A DNA stretch of 64,000 nt from Dyella sedimenti (GCF_022760995.1 NZ_JAKWJO010000001.1:310001-374000); one strand, 5' to 3'; counted from the stretch's first letter, positions 8,637-19,591 are shown. Program-made: numbers and translations. The notes: a model not told the origin generated them from the sequence alone.

Positions 8637-9752
8637 TCAGAACCCGAGCCCGTACGGGTCGTTGCCTGCCAGTTCGGCGCTTTCCGTATTGCCGCTCTCG
8701 GACAGGCGCACCTTGAGCGCCAGGCCATCGCGGGAGTCGGCCTTGTTGAGCGCCTCGTCCAGCTCGATGCGGCCTTCCTTGTAGAGGCGGTAGAGCGACT
8801 GGTCGAAGGTCTGCATGCCTTCCTGCAGGCTGCGGTCCATCGCCTCCTTGATGTCGTGCACCTGGCCGCGGCGGATCATGTCGCGGATCAGCGGGGTGTT
8901 GAGCAGCACCTCGGTGGCCGGCAGGCGGCGGCCATCCTTGCCCACCACCAGGCGCTGGCTGATGACCGCGCGCAGATTGAGCGCCAGGTTCATCAGCACG
9001 TTCTTGTGCGCCGACTCGGGGAAAAAGTTGAGGATGCGCTCCAGCGTCTGGTCGGCGTTGTTGGAGTGCAGGGTGGCCAGGCACAGGTGGCCCGTCTCGG
9101 AGAAGGCGATCGCCGCCTCCATGGTGTCGGTGTCGCGGATCTCGCCGATCATGATCACGTCCGGCGCCTCGCGCATGGCGTTGCGCAGGGCCTCGTGGTA
9201 GCTGTGCGTATCCAGCCCCACCTCGCGCTGGTTCACGATCGAGCGCTTGTGGCGGTGCAGGTATTCGATCGGGTCCTCGATGGTGAGGATATGGCCGGAG
9301 GAATTCTGGTTGCGGTGGTCGAGCATGGCCGCCAGGGTGGTGGACTTGCCCGAGCCGGTGGCGCCCACCACCAGGATCAGGCCGCGCGGCTCCATGATCA
9401 GGTCGCGGAAGATGCTCGGCAGCTGTAACTGGTCGATGCTGGGGATCTCGCTCTTGATGGCGCGGATCACCATGCCCACTTCGCCGCGCTGCTTGAACAC
9501 GTTGATGCGGAAGCGCCCGGCTTCCTTCACCGCCAGCGCCATGTTCAGCTCCAGGTCGCGCTCGAACTGGGGGACCTGGCCCTCGTCCATCAGCGAATAG
9601 GCGATCTTCTTGACCATGCCGCTCGGCAGGCCGGTATTGCCGAGCGGGTAGAGCTTGCCCTCGACCTTGATGTTCACAGGGGCGCCCGTGGTCAGGAACA
9701 TATCCGACGCGCCCTTGTCAACCATTAGCTTGAGGAAGTAACCGATGTCCAC
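8637..9752 (-). CDS. pilU: Type IV pilus retraction ATPase PilU
   Basis: This 371-residue PilT-family ATPase helps power pilus retraction and twitching at the inner-membrane face. Walker A is GATGSGKST, the Asp boxes include ILTIEDPIEY and VIMIGEIRD, and the His box is HLCLATLHSNNADQ. The N-terminus MDIGYFLKLMVDKGASDMFL and the long C-terminal tail after DIKEAMDRSLQEGMQTFDQSL separate PilU from PilT. The start is GTG at 9752 with AGGGGA five bases upstream. pilT is not next to it here, although the two are usually neighbours. It diverges from a lipoprotein gene. Confidence 0.92.
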   Translation of the reverse strand: MDIGYFLKLMVDKGASDMFLTTGAPVNIKVEGKLYPLGNTGLPSGMVKKIAYSLMDEGQVPQFERDLELNMALAVKEAGRFRINVFKQRGEVGMVIRAIKSEIPSIDQLQLPSIFRDLIMEPRGLILVVGATGSGKSTTLAAMLDHRNQNSSGHILTIEDPIEYLHRHKRSIVNQREVGLDTHSYHEALRNAMREAPDVIMIGEIRDTDTMEAAIAFSETGHLCLATLHSNNADQTLERILNFFPESAHKNVLMNLALNLRAVISQRLVVGKDGRRLPATEVLLNTPLIRDMIRRGQVHDIKEAMDRSLQEGMQTFDQSLYRLYKEGRIELDEALNKADSRDGLALKVRLSESGNTESAELAGNDPYGLGF

Positions 9753-9835
9753 TCGAATCCCCTAATTTCGTGCGCATTGCTAAAGTCGATTATGCCCGCC
9801 CACAATACGCTGCGACACTCCGAGAGGACTGAGTG

Positions 9836-10438
9836 ATGGTGCACATCTTTTCCCCGCTGACTGGACGCCCGAAGGGCGCCCGGACCGCGGTTTTCGCCCT
9901 GCCGCTGGCGTTCATGCTGGCGCTGGCCGGCTGCGCGAGCACGCCGCCGCCGAACAACGTCATGAACCAGGCGCAGGTCCAGTTGCAGGCGGCGCGCGAC
10001 GCCGACGCGGCCGACTACGACCCGGTGGACCTCGGGTTCGCCCAGAACAAGTTCCAGCAGGCCCAGAATGCCATGGCCAGCCGCAAGTACGACGACGCGG
10101 CCGTGCTGGCGGACGAGGCCCGTGCCGACGCCGAACTGGCCCGCGCCAAGGCCCGCCTGGCCGCCGCCCGCCAGCAGATCCAGAGCAAGACCGCCGCCAA
10201 CCAGCAGTTGCGCGACCAGATCGAGCAGTCCCTGGCCGAGCAGCAGCAACAGGACCAGGCCCAGAACGTGGCCCTGCCGCCGCAGGACCAGCCGGGCGAC
10301 ATGCCGGCGCCGTCCAGTTCTTCCTTGTCCGCGCCGGTTCCCGAGGGCCAGGGCTTCCAGACCTTGCCGCAGCAGAACGGCAACCCGCCCCAGCCCAACC
10401 CGCCCCAGGCGAACAATGACCAGGGAGGCCACCTGTGA
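9836..10438 (+). CDS. DUF4398-type lipoprotein
   Basis: This 200-residue predicted lipoprotein has the lipobox ALAG-C with the lipidated cysteine at residue 33. The region after it (NQAQVQLQAARDADAADYDPVDLGFAQNKFQQAQ and following) has the alpha-helical repeat pattern of DUF4398. A coiled-coil stretch rich in Ala, Arg and Gln follows, then a flexible Pro/Gln/Asn tail. GAGAGGA upstream fits ATG 9836; GTG 9833 is one codon earlier. The stop overlaps the next gene by four bases (GTGA), so the two are translationally coupled. An envelope-structural role is plausible, but function is unknown. Confidence 0.75.
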   Translation: MVHIFSPLTGRPKGARTAVFALPLAFMLALAGCASTPPPNNVMNQAQVQLQAARDADAADYDPVDLGFAQNKFQQAQNAMASRKYDDAAVLADEARADAELARAKARLAAARQQIQSKTAANQQLRDQIEQSLAEQQQQDQAQNVALPPQDQPGDMPAPSSSSLSAPVPEGQGFQTLPQQNGNPPQPNPPQANNDQGGHL

Positions 10439-11064
10439 AATCCCTGACTCTCCGACTTTCCGTGCTTTGCCTGGCCCTGGCCGCCACCGCCAGCGCCCAT
10501 GCCGCCAAGGAGGACATGGACGTGGCCCGTCTCTCCAACAGCCTCGACCAGCTGGCCGGCGACCCCGTGCTGGGCGGTTACGCCCAGGCCGAGCAGGCCC
10601 GCGCCCGCGACGCCGTGAACCAACTGTCGCAGGCCCGCTCGCGCGACCGCGCCCATGCCTTGTACCTGGCCGAGCGCCGGGTGGACCTGGCCCGCGCCAC
10701 CGCTCAACTGCAGGAAGCCCAGCAGCAGATCGGCAAGCTCGACCGCGAGCACGACCAGATCCTGCTCGACGGCAGCCGCCGCGAGGCCGACCAGGCGCGC
10801 AAGGAACTGGAGCGCCAGCGCCTGCAGTACCAGATGGCCCAGGAAGAGGCCGCCCGCCAGATGGCGGCAGGCGCCGAGGCCACCGCCCAGGCCCAGGCCG
10901 AGGCCGAGCAGGCCAAGAAGCTGGCCGCTGCCCAGGCCCGCGTGGCCAATGCGGCCAAGAAGCAGGCGGACCTGGCGGCGCAGGCCGCCCGCGCGTTGCG
11001 TTCGCAGATGCAGCAGGGCGACAGCGGCTCGGACAACCCGGGCAACAAGGATCAGGGCAAGTAA
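10435..11064 (+). CDS. Periplasmic DUF4398-type coiled-coil protein
   Basis: This 209-residue secreted protein has a signal peptide ending in TASAHA. It contains a DUF4398-like segment (DMDVARLSNSLDQLAGDPVLGGYAQAEQARARDAVNQL) and then about 110 residues of heptad-like Ala/Gln/Glu/Arg helix. The C-terminal end is polar. It looks like the N-terminal half of OmpA-type proteins that carry DUF4398 before a peptidoglycan-binding domain, but that domain is absent. The start codon is GTG 10435 within the stop of the upstream lipoprotein, with GGAGG at 10424. The pair probably acts together at the outer membrane. Confidence 0.74.
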   Translation: MKSLTLRLSVLCLALAATASAHAAKEDMDVARLSNSLDQLAGDPVLGGYAQAEQARARDAVNQLSQARSRDRAHALYLAERRVDLARATAQLQEAQQQIGKLDREHDQILLDGSRREADQARKELERQRLQYQMAQEEAARQMAAGAEATAQAQAEAEQAKKLAAAQARVANAAKKQADLAAQAARALRSQMQQGDSGSDNPGNKDQGK

Positions 11065-11451
11065 GGCGTTCCTTCCCTGGTGTCCAGCAGGAGGCCGGCG
11101 GCCATGCTGCCGGCCTTCCTGTTTTTGGGCCTGCCCCCGGGCCGATCCCGTTCTGGAAAGCCGGTGCCGGCTTCAGGCAATGGCTGTTTCGGCAGCTTTT
11201 GTACGTGGGATGACAGCGCGTCTCCACCGCTTTGTGACGCTTGCATGACCCCAGGGCGGGGAGTAGGGTCGAATGCCCAGGGGGCAGCTCCGCACCCTGG
11301 GTCACCGACCTGAATCATGCGCTCATCCTTTCCTTTCCATCGCGCTCCATGGACCGGTCAAGCGGCATGGATCGGGGGTGCGCGCGCCTGATTCTTCGTC
11401 AGCGGATGCCTTTCCCAGGCGCCCGCCGTTCTCTCCAGAGGAGGTTGAATC
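11065..11451. other. 387-base gap before the DUF465 gene
   Basis: The gap begins with a terminator-like hairpin at 11086-11126 and contains a second small inverted repeat (CCCAGGG 11276-11282 with CCCTGGG 11295-11301). No convincing gene was found on either strand. Confidence 0.5.
11086..11126 (+). terminator. Terminator of the DUF4398 pair
   Basis: A GGCCGGC/GCCGGCC stem (11093-11099 with 11110-11116) is followed by TTCCTGTTTTT. It sits 22 bases after the stop codon. Confidence 0.68.
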
Positions 11452-11679
11452 ATGTTCGAAAACCAGCAGCGTGATGATGTCGAAGCACTGATGAAGGCCG
11501 ACGCGGAGTTTCGTCGGCTGTACCAGCACCATCAGGAGCTCGACAGCAAGGTGCACGATGCCGAGATCGGCGTCCTTCCCATCGACGACATGACGTTGTC
11601 GGGGATGAAGAAGGAGAAACTCCACGCGAAGGAGCGGCTCCAGCGCATGTGGGACACCCGCGTGCACCGCATCAACTGA
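11452..11679 (+). CDS. DUF465 (YdcH-like) small protein
   Basis: This 75-residue charged helical protein has the DUF465 pattern: LMKADAEFRRLYQHHQELDSKVHDAE, then MTLSGMKKEKLHAKERLQRM. Members are short two-helix cytosolic proteins of unknown function. AGAGGAGG at a good distance before ATG 11452 supports the start. It is flanked by hairpins and appears to be a single-gene transcript. Codon use is like its neighbours. Confidence 0.85.
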   Translation: MFENQQRDDVEALMKADAEFRRLYQHHQELDSKVHDAEIGVLPIDDMTLSGMKKEKLHAKERLQRMWDTRVHRIN

Positions 11680-11701
11680 ACCTGCAAGGTTTCGCATGAA
11701 C

Positions 11702-11744
11702 GCGGCCCCGGCACCTCCCCGCAAGGGAAAGGTTCCGGGGCCGC
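11702..11744 (+). terminator. Hairpin after the DUF465 gene
   Basis: A perfect ten-bp stem (GCGGCCCCGG 11702-11711 with 11735-11744) has further pairing inside its loop. No T-run follows, so it may be a terminator or an RNA-stability hairpin. Confidence 0.58.
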
Positions 11745-11847
11745 TGTCGTTCCGGGCGAACACTCCAAGGCGTCAGCGTGGCTCGGGTATCATCGTGGTC
11801 CCCGATGGCTGCTGTGATGCGGCCGGAGCCTACAGCAAGGAGTTCCC

Positions 11848-13218
<1,371 letters not shown>

Positions 13219-13350
13219 TCCGGCGCGGGCGGCGTGCCCACGATGGGCCTGGTGCCGCCCGCCGTCATGAAAGTTTGTTGAAATCACCTGCCTGCACAGT
13301 CGCGGATCGCGACCGGAAGGTCGGTGCCTGTTTCGAAAGGAGTACAGCTC

Positions 13351-15180
13351 ATGTGTGGAATCGTTGCCGCCGCCGCCCAGCGTGACGTGGCGCCCCTGCT
13401 GATCGCCGGACTCAAGGCGCTGGAATACCGCGGCTACGACTCCGCCGGCCTGGCCGTGCTGGACCAGGGCGAGATCCGCCGCGTCCGCGCCAAGGGCAAG
13501 GTGCGCGAGATGGAATCGCTGTACCTGGCCCATCCGTTCCCGGGCGGTACCGGCATCGCACACACGCGCTGGGCCACCCATGGCGTACCCAACGAGGCCA
13601 ACGCGCATCCGCACGTCGCCGGCAGCGTGGCGCTGGTGCACAACGGCATCATCGAGAACTACGCCAGCCTGCGCGCCGACCTGCAGGCACGCGGCCACGT
13701 ATTCACCTCGGAAACCGACACGGAAGTGATGGCCGCGCTCATCAACGAGCATGTGGCGTCAGGCCAGGGCTTGCGCGACGCCGTGCTGGCGACCGTGCGC
13801 GAGCTCGAGGGCGCCTATGCCATCGCCGTGATCTCAAGCAAGGAGCCGGGCAAGGTGGTGGGCGCGCGCCATGGCGCACCGCTGCTGGTGGGCGTGGGCA
13901 TCGGCGAGCATTTCCTGGGCTCCGACGCCCAGGCGCTGATCCAGGTGACCAACAAGATCATCTACCTGGACGAGGACGACGTGGCGGAGATCACGCGCGA
14001 CAGCGTGGCGATCTTCAACCTCGAAGGCCAGCCCGTTCAGCGCGACCTGCACGAGAGCGAGCTGTCCGCCGATGCGGTGGAGCGCGGCGAATACCGCCAC
14101 TACATGCAGAAGGAAATCTTCGAACAGCCCGCCGCCGTGGCCGCCACACTGGAGGCGCGCATCGGCCCGCATGGCGTGCTGCCGAACATCTTCGGCGTGG
14201 ACGGCGACGAACTGCTGGCCAAGGTGCGTGGCCTGCACATCATCGCCTGCGGCACCAGCTACCACGCAGGCATGGTGGCCAAGTACTGGATCGAGGAGTA
14301 CGCGCGCCTGCCGGTGAGCGTCGAGGTGGCCAGCGAGTACCGCTACCGCGAGGCGGTGGTGCCGGAAGGCACCTTGTTCGTCGCCATCTCCCAGTCCGGC
14401 GAAACCGCCGACACGCTGGCGGCGATGCGCGAATCACGCCGCCGCGGCTATCTCGGCACGCTGGCCATCTGCAACGTGCCCGAATCGTCCGTGGTGCGCG
14501 AGGCCGACCTCAAGCTGATGACGCGCGCCGGCCCGGAAATCGGCGTGGCCTCCACCAAGGCCTTCACCACCCAGCTGGCGGCGCTCGCCTTGCTGACGCT
14601 GCATCTGTCGCAGCAGCGAGGGCTGGACCCGGCGCACTACCAGGACCTGTGCACGCAGCTGCAGCATCTGCCGCGCGCACTTGAGGACGCGTTGAAGCTC
14701 GAGCCCGACGTGATCGAACTGGCCGCCCACCTGATCCACCGCCAGCATGCGCTGTTCCTGGGCCGTGGCGCCCAGTACCCGGTGGCGCTGGAAGGCTCGC
14801 TCAAGCTCAAGGAAATCTCCTACATCCATGCCGAGGCCTACCCGGCCGGCGAACTCAAGCACGGCCCGCTGGCGCTGGTGGACGAGGACATGCCCGTGAT
14901 CGCCGTGGCCCCGAACGGCCCCCTGCTGGACAAGCTGAAATCCAACCTGCAGGAAGTACGCGCCCGCGGCGGCGAGCTACTGGTGTTCGCCGACGGCGAC
15001 GCCAGCCTGGAAGGCAACGCCGCCCGTGGCGCCACGATCCGCATCAACGGTGGCGGCGACTTCATCGCCCCGGCCGTGTTTACCGTGCCGCTGCAACTAT
15101 TGGCCTATCACGTCGCCGTACTGCGCGGCACCGATGTGGACCAGCCGCGTAATCTGGCCAAGTCGGTGACGGTGGAGTGA
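13351..15180 (+). CDS. glmS: Glutamine-fructose-6-phosphate transaminase
   Basis: GlmS makes glucosamine 6-phosphate from fructose 6-phosphate and glutamine, the entry to peptidoglycan and LPS amino sugars. The product is 609 residues, the normal length. MCGIV places the nucleophile cysteine at residue 2. The N-terminal amidotransferase contains LEYRGYDSAGLA and HTRWATHG. Two SIS domains follow (ACGTSYHAGMV and FLGRGAQYPVALEGSLKLKE), and the end is NLAKSVTVE. ATG 13351 has AAGGAG upstream; the frame open from 13324 would add non-homologous residues before the catalytic cysteine. No glmU or glmS-ribozyme-like leader is seen. Confidence 0.96.
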   Translation: MCGIVAAAAQRDVAPLLIAGLKALEYRGYDSAGLAVLDQGEIRRVRAKGKVREMESLYLAHPFPGGTGIAHTRWATHGVPNEANAHPHVAGSVALVHNGIIENYASLRADLQARGHVFTSETDTEVMAALINEHVASGQGLRDAVLATVRELEGAYAIAVISSKEPGKVVGARHGAPLLVGVGIGEHFLGSDAQALIQVTNKIIYLDEDDVAEITRDSVAIFNLEGQPVQRDLHESELSADAVERGEYRHYMQKEIFEQPAAVAATLEARIGPHGVLPNIFGVDGDELLAKVRGLHIIACGTSYHAGMVAKYWIEEYARLPVSVEVASEYRYREAVVPEGTLFVAISQSGETADTLAAMRESRRRGYLGTLAICNVPESSVVREADLKLMTRAGPEIGVASTKAFTTQLAALALLTLHLSQQRGLDPAHYQDLCTQLQHLPRALEDALKLEPDVIELAAHLIHRQHALFLGRGAQYPVALEGSLKLKEISYIHAEAYPAGELKHGPLALVDEDMPVIAVAPNGPLLDKLKSNLQEVRARGGELLVFADGDASLEGNAARGATIRINGGGDFIAPAVFTVPLQLLAYHVAVLRGTDVDQPRNLAKSVTVE

Positions 15181-15188
15181 GCGTCCGA

Positions 15189-15220
15189 CGTACCGGCCCG
15201 CCTTCTGGCGGGCCGGTACG
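15189..15220 (+). terminator. Hairpin after glmS
   Basis: A perfect 14-bp stem pairs 15189-15202 with 15207-15220 across the four-base loop TTCT. No T-run follows. It begins nine bases after the glmS stop codon. Confidence 0.65.
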
Positions 15221-15282
15221 GGCGTCGTGGGTGGGAGCCCGGAAAGATACAATCCGGGTTTTCCCGTCTCCGGCTTGCGCCC

Positions 15283-16632
15283 ATGAAGTGTTTCAAGGCT
15301 TACGATATCCGTGGCCGCGTCCCCGACGAACTCAATGAAGACGTCGCGTATCGATTGGGGCGCGCATTCGCCCGCACGGTAGGCGAAGGTGCCGTCGTGG
15401 TCGGCTTTGATATCCGCCGTGACAGCTCCGTGTTCGCCGATGCGATCGTTCGAGGCCTGAATGATGAAGGGTGCGACGCGATCGACATCGGGTTGTGCGG
15501 GACAGAAGAGGTCTACTTCCAGACGTTCCACCGCCAGGTCGCGGGCGGCATCATGGTGACCGCCAGCCATAATCCCATCGACTACAACGGCATGAAGCTG
15601 GTCCGAGAAGGCGCACGCCCGATCAGCGGCGATACAGGACTGCGCGATATCGAGCAACTGGTCGAGCAGAACGAGTTCGGTCCACCCGGACCGCAACAGG
15701 GCAAGGTCACGCGCGACCACGACAAGTCGGCCTATATCCAGCATCTCCTGGGCTACATCGATGCGACGGCCATCCAGCCGCTGAAAGTCGTGGTCAACGC
15801 AGGCAACGGTGGTGCCGGTGAAGTGATCGATCTGCTCGCCGCCCATCTGCCGCTGCAGTTCATCCGTATCTACCACGAACCTGACGGAAGCTTTCCCAAC
15901 GGTATCCCCAATCCACTGCTGCCGGAGAATCGCGCCGCCACCGCCGAGGCTGTGCGCCAGCATGGCGCCGATTTCGGTATCGCCTGGGACGGCGACTTCG
16001 ATCGCTGTTTCCTGTTCGACGCGCAAGGTGAGTTCATCGAGGGCTATTACATCGTCGGCCTGCTGGCCGCCCAACTGCTGCAGAAGCATCCCGGCGCAAA
16101 GATCATCCATGACCCCCGCTTGACCTGGAACACCGTCGACATGGTGCGCCAGGCGCGCGGCGTGCCGATCGAAAGCAAGACGGGCCATGCCTTCATCAAG
16201 GAACGGATGCGCAGCGAAGACGCGATCTACGGCGGTGAGATGAGCGCGCATCACTACTTCCGCGAGTTCGCCTATTGCGATTCCGGCATGATTCCGTGGC
16301 TGCTGGTTGCCGAACGCGTCTCCAGGACCAACATCGGGCTCGCCGACATGCTGGCCGAGCGCATGGCGGCCTATCCGTGCAGCGGGGAGATCAACTTCGT
16401 GATCGACGATGCGAAGGCCACCGTGGCCAGGGTGCTGCAACACTTCGCTGCGCTCCAGCCGGTCATTGAATACATCGACGGCGTCAGTGCCGACTTCGGG
16501 AGCTGGCGCTTCAATCTTCGCTCATCCAATACGGAGCCGCTGCTGCGCCTGAACGTGGAGTCGCGCGGCGATGTCGCATTGATGGAAGCACGGACCCGCG
16601 AACTGTCCGGGCTGATCGTGAACAGGCTCTAA
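15283..16632 (+). CDS. manB: Phosphomannomutase (CpsG/ManB type)
   Basis: This alpha-D-phosphohexomutase interconverts mannose 6-phosphate and mannose 1-phosphate and may also act on glucose phosphates. The 449 residues closely follow E. coli CpsG. The catalytic phosphoserine is Ser95 in [18 protein letters not shown] is the metal loop, [11 protein letters not shown] the sugar loop, and [10 protein letters not shown] the phosphate-binding loop. ATG 15283 matches the family N-terminus FKAYDIRG. It converges with manC, the next enzyme of GDP-mannose synthesis. A TACAAT candidate -10 lies at 15248. In Xanthomonas the equivalent xanA/xanB genes serve LPS and xanthan. Confidence 0.93.
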   Translation: MKCFKAYDIRGRVPDELNEDVAYRLGRAFARTVGEGAVVVGFDIRRDSSVFADAIVRGLNDEGCDAIDIGLCGTEEVYFQTFHRQVAGGIMVTASHNPIDYNGMKLVREGARPISGDTGLRDIEQLVEQNEFGPPGPQQGKVTRDHDKSAYIQHLLGYIDATAIQPLKVVVNAGNGGAGEVIDLLAAHLPLQFIRIYHEPDGSFPNGIPNPLLPENRAATAEAVRQHGADFGIAWDGDFDRCFLFDAQGEFIEGYYIVGLLAAQLLQKHPGAKIIHDPRLTWNTVDMVRQARGVPIESKTGHAFIKERMRSEDAIYGGEMSAHHYFREFAYCDSGMIPWLLVAERVSRTNIGLADMLAERMAAYPCSGEINFVIDDAKATVARVLQHFAALQPVIEYIDGVSADFGSWRFNLRSSNTEPLLRLNVESRGDVALMEARTRELSGLIVNRL

Positions 16633-16636
16633 GAAA

Positions 16637-16654
16637 AGGGCTCCGCAGGGCCCT
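16637..16654. terminator. Short hairpin between convergent manB and manC
   Basis: AGGGC (16637-16641) can pair with GCCCT (16650-16654), flanked by A-rich and CTT-rich sequence. It is weak but sits in the 50-base gap between two stop codons. Confidence 0.4.
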
Positions 16655-16682
16655 CTTCATTCACCGAACGTGGTGTGTCTGC

Positions 16683-18095
16683 TCAGATGCGGCCGTAGAC
16701 GTCATCGAAGCGGACAATGTCGTCCTCGCCCAGGTAGCTGCCCGACTGCACTTCGATCAGTTCGACGGGTACTTTGCCGGGGTTGCGCAGGCGATGCTTG
16801 CTGCCCAGGGGAAGGTAGGTGCTCTGGTTTTCCGCCAGCAGGAATACCTTGTCGTCGCAGGTGACTTCGGCGACGCCCTTCACCACGATCCAGTGCTCGG
16901 CGCGGTGGTGGTGCATCTGCAGGCTCAGCGCGGCGCCGGGTTTTACGACAATGCGCTTAACCTGGAAGCGATCACCGTTTTCCAGCGAGTCATAGGTACC
17001 CCAGGGACGATGGACCACGCGGTGCAGGTCATGCTCGGTACGCCCCGCCGTCTTCAACTGGTCGACGATCCTCTTTACGTCTTGCGAGGCGTCACGGCGA
17101 GCGATCAGGGTTGCGTCCGGCGTGGTGACGATCACCACATCCTTCAGGCCAACCGTGGCGACGAGATGGCGATCGTGCGAATGCACCAGGCTACCGGTGG
17201 TGTCCAGCGCGATGACATCGCCCTCGAGGTGATTGCCGTTGGCGTCCTTGTCGGCGGCGAGCCACAGCGCATCCCAGGAGCCAATGTCCGACCAGCCGCA
17301 GGCTACCGGCACCACGGCCGCTCGCGCGGTCTTCTCCATCACCGCATAGTCGATCGAATCGCTGGGCGCGGCGGAGAACGCCTGCGCGTCGAGGCGGACG
17401 AAGTCCAGGTCGATGTTTGCTTTGTCAAAGGCCTCCCGTGCAGCCTGGAGCATGCCGGGGGCATGTACGCCGAGCTCCTCTAGGTAGCGCGATGCGCGAA
17501 ACATGAACATTCCCGAATTCCAGTCGTATTCGCCGCTGGCCAGGTAGCGTTCGGCGACCTCCAGCTTGGGCTTTTCGACGAACTGCTCGACCTGGAAGGT
17601 CTCGGTGCCCAGGGGCTTGCCACGCCGGATGTAGCCAAAGCCGGTTTCCGGACGGTCCGGACGGATGCCGAACGTCACCAGCCAGCCCTGTGTCGCCAAC
17701 GGCCGCGCCTTGGCAACGGCTTCGCGGAACGACTGATCGTCGCCGATCAGATGGTCGGCCGGAAGCACCAGGATGATGGCCTCGGCGTCCCGCGCCATGG
17801 CGCGGAGTGCGCCAACGGCGATGGCGGGCGCCGTGTTGCGGGCGATGGGTTCCAGCAGGATGTCGGCACCCTGGATCTTCAATTCCTTGAGCTGTTCCGC
17901 AGCGAGGAAACGATGATCGTCGCTCGCCACGACAATTGGGGTGGCCACACCCTGCAGGCGCATCGCGCGCTGAATGGTCTGCTGGAACAAGGTCTCGCTG
18001 CCGGCGAGCGAAAGGAACTGCTTAGGCAGGTTCTTCCGCGAGATGGGCCACAGCCGGGTTCCGCTGCCGCCGCTGAGGATGAGAGGAATAATCAT
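16683..18095 (-). CDS. manC: Mannose-1-P guanylyltransferase / mannose-6-P isomerase
   Basis: This 470-residue bifunctional enzyme makes GDP-mannose: the isomerase part converts fructose 6-phosphate to mannose 6-phosphate, and the transferase part joins GTP and mannose 1-phosphate. The N-terminal nucleotidyltransferase has LSGGSGTRLWPISRKNLPKQF and FVEKPKLEVAERY. The C-terminal cupin (from about residue 330) has MHHHRAEHWIVVKG. Homologues are XanB, AlgA and ManC. The start lies seven bases after the rfbD stop, and no strong ribosome-binding site is visible, so it is the last gene of the rml-manC operon. It converges with manB. Confidence 0.95.
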   Translation of the reverse strand: MIIPLILSGGSGTRLWPISRKNLPKQFLSLAGSETLFQQTIQRAMRLQGVATPIVVASDDHRFLAAEQLKELKIQGADILLEPIARNTAPAIAVGALRAMARDAEAIILVLPADHLIGDDQSFREAVAKARPLATQGWLVTFGIRPDRPETGFGYIRRGKPLGTETFQVEQFVEKPKLEVAERYLASGEYDWNSGMFMFRASRYLEELGVHAPGMLQAAREAFDKANIDLDFVRLDAQAFSAAPSDSIDYAVMEKTARAAVVPVACGWSDIGSWDALWLAADKDANGNHLEGDVIALDTTGSLVHSHDRHLVATVGLKDVVIVTTPDATLIARRDASQDVKRIVDQLKTAGRTEHDLHRVVHRPWGTYDSLENGDRFQVKRIVVKPGAALSLQMHHHRAEHWIVVKGVAEVTCDDKVFLLAENQSTYLPLGSKHRLRNPGKVPVELIEVQSGSYLGEDDIVRFDDVYGRI

Positions 18096-18101
18096 GTCGG
18101 G

Positions 18102-19037
18102 TCAGACCCTTGCCTGAGCGAGCGCATCGAGCGTCCGTTGCAAGCCCACCCTCCAGTCGGGCAGGGCGTAGCCGAACGTATGCGCGAAACGCGAGTTGTC
18201 GAGCACCGAATAGGCCGGCCGCTTTGCCGGCGTAGGAAATTCGCTGCTATCGATGGCGTGTACCGCGGGTTCCTTCTGCAGCAGCCCGCATCGAACTGCT
18301 TGCTCAACGATGGCGGAGGCAAACCCGTGCCAACTGGTCTGGCCGCTGGCGGTCAGGTGATACGTTCCTTCGAGCATCCCGCGGGCGGCCGCGTCGGCAG
18401 CCAGCCAGCGATCGATGGCGGCAAGCGTGCCCTCGACAATCAATTGCGTGTCGGTGGGGCTGCCCACCTGATCGGCCACGACGCGCAACTCGTCACGCTC
18501 GCCGCCAAGGCGCAGCATCGTGCGCAGGAAGTTGTGGCCGACCGGGGCATACACCCAGGCCGTGCGAAAATTGAAGTGCGGCGCGCCGCTGGCAAAGAGC
18601 GCTTCTTCGCCGGCCCGCTTGCTGCGGCCGTAGGCACCGGCCGGTTCCGTGGCCGCATCTTCGCGGTAGGGGCTGCGGGCGTCGCCAGCGAACACGTAGT
18701 CGGTTGAATAGTTCACCAGCAATGCCCCATGGGCCTTCGCCCAGCGCGCAAGCATGCCAACGGCTTCGCCGTTGACGCGGGTGGCGACGGCTTCTTCCTG
18801 CTCGGCGCGATCCACCGCCGTGTATGCGGCGGCGTTGACGATGACCTCGGGCCGCTCGGCGTCCAGCAGGGCCGCCAGGGTCTCGGGCACGGACAGATCG
18901 GCCATGGCGCCCTGGCCATTGTCCACGAGCCTGCCATCACGCGTGGCTGCCGTCACCACGCCACGGGCGGCGAGTCCGCCATGGCTGAGAAAGGTGCGGC
19001 CCAACTGGCCGTTGGCGCCCAATAGCAGGGTCTTCAA
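18102..19037 (-). CDS. rfbD: dTDP-4-dehydrorhamnose reductase
   Basis: RmlD catalyses the last step to dTDP-L-rhamnose. The 311 residues include the NAD(P) motif LLLGANGQLGR near the start, NAAAYTAVDRAE, NYSTDYVFAG, and the catalytic YGRSKRAGE (Tyr-Lys pair). The start codon is TTG at 19037, overlapping the rfbC stop by four bases (TTGA); no in-frame ATG or GTG lies before the nucleotide-binding motif. Translation is thus likely coupled to rfbC. It belongs to the minus-strand unit rfbB-rfbA-rfbC-rfbD-manC. Confidence 0.93.
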   Translation of the reverse strand: MKTLLLGANGQLGRTFLSHGGLAARGVVTAATRDGRLVDNGQGAMADLSVPETLAALLDAERPEVIVNAAAYTAVDRAEQEEAVATRVNGEAVGMLARWAKAHGALLVNYSTDYVFAGDARSPYREDAATEPAGAYGRSKRAGEEALFASGAPHFNFRTAWVYAPVGHNFLRTMLRLGGERDELRVVADQVGSPTDTQLIVEGTLAAIDRWLAADAAARGMLEGTYHLTASGQTSWHGFASAIVEQAVRCGLLQKEPAVHAIDSSEFPTPAKRPAYSVLDNSRFAHTFGYALPDWRVGLQRTLDALAQARV

Positions 19038-19591
19038 GCGCGGTACTCCGGCAGACGATCTGGCGAAACGTCGGCGAGCAACGGGGTCTTGCTGTCCTTG
19101 TCCGAAAGTAGGGGCTGCGTCACCGGCCAATCGATGCCGATGGCCGGGTCGTTCCAGCGTACGCCACCGTCCGCCTTGGCGTCGTACAGGTCGGTGCACT
19201 GATAAGAGAACGTCGCGAATGCGGAGAGCACGCAGAACCCGTGGGCAAAACCTTCAGGTATCCAGAAATGGCGGTGATTTTCCGCCGTGAGCATCACGCC
19301 AGCCCACTGGCCAAAGGTGGGCGATCCGCGGCGGATGTCGACTGCCACGTCATAGACCTCGCCTTCGAGCACGCTGACCAGCTTGCCTTGCGGGCGCGGC
19401 CATTGGTAATGCAGGCCGCGCAGCACGCCGCGGGCCGAGCGCGACACGTTCGATTGCACGAACTTTCTGTCGATGCCCGCTTCGCGGTACTTCGCTTCGT
19501 TGTAGCTCTCGTAGAAGAAGCCGCGCGAGTCACCGAACACCTGTGGTTCGATCGCGATGCAGCCCGGCAGGGAGGTTTCGATGAACTTCAT
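19034..19591 (-). CDS. rfbC: dTDP-4-dehydrorhamnose 3,5-epimerase
   Basis: RmlC is a small cupin epimerase of the dTDP-rhamnose pathway. The 185-residue length is normal. [20 protein letters not shown] carries the catalytic histidine, followed by [12 protein letters not shown] and [15 protein letters not shown]. It overlaps rfbA upstream and rfbD downstream by four bases each, so the three genes are probably translated together. Confidence 0.95.
   Translation of the reverse strand: MKFIETSLPGCIAIEPQVFGDSRGFFYESYNEAKYREAGIDRKFVQSNVSRSARGVLRGLHYQWPRPQGKLVSVLEGEVYDVAVDIRRGSPTFGQWAGVMLTAENHRHFWIPEGFAHGFCVLSAFATFSYQCTDLYDAKADGGVRWNDPAIGIDWPVTQPLLSDKDSKTPLLADVSPDRLPEYRA

Noticed and set aside
10068..11213. 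A 381-residue plus-strand frame over the DUF4398 genes
   Set aside because: It is a shifted frame of two genes that have signal peptides, ribosome-binding sites and a coupled junction. Its product is a Pro/Arg-rich run without motifs.
13219..13350. glmS ribozyme-like leader
   Set aside because: The gap is short and shows none of the ribozyme core; such ribozymes are mainly known from Firmicutes.
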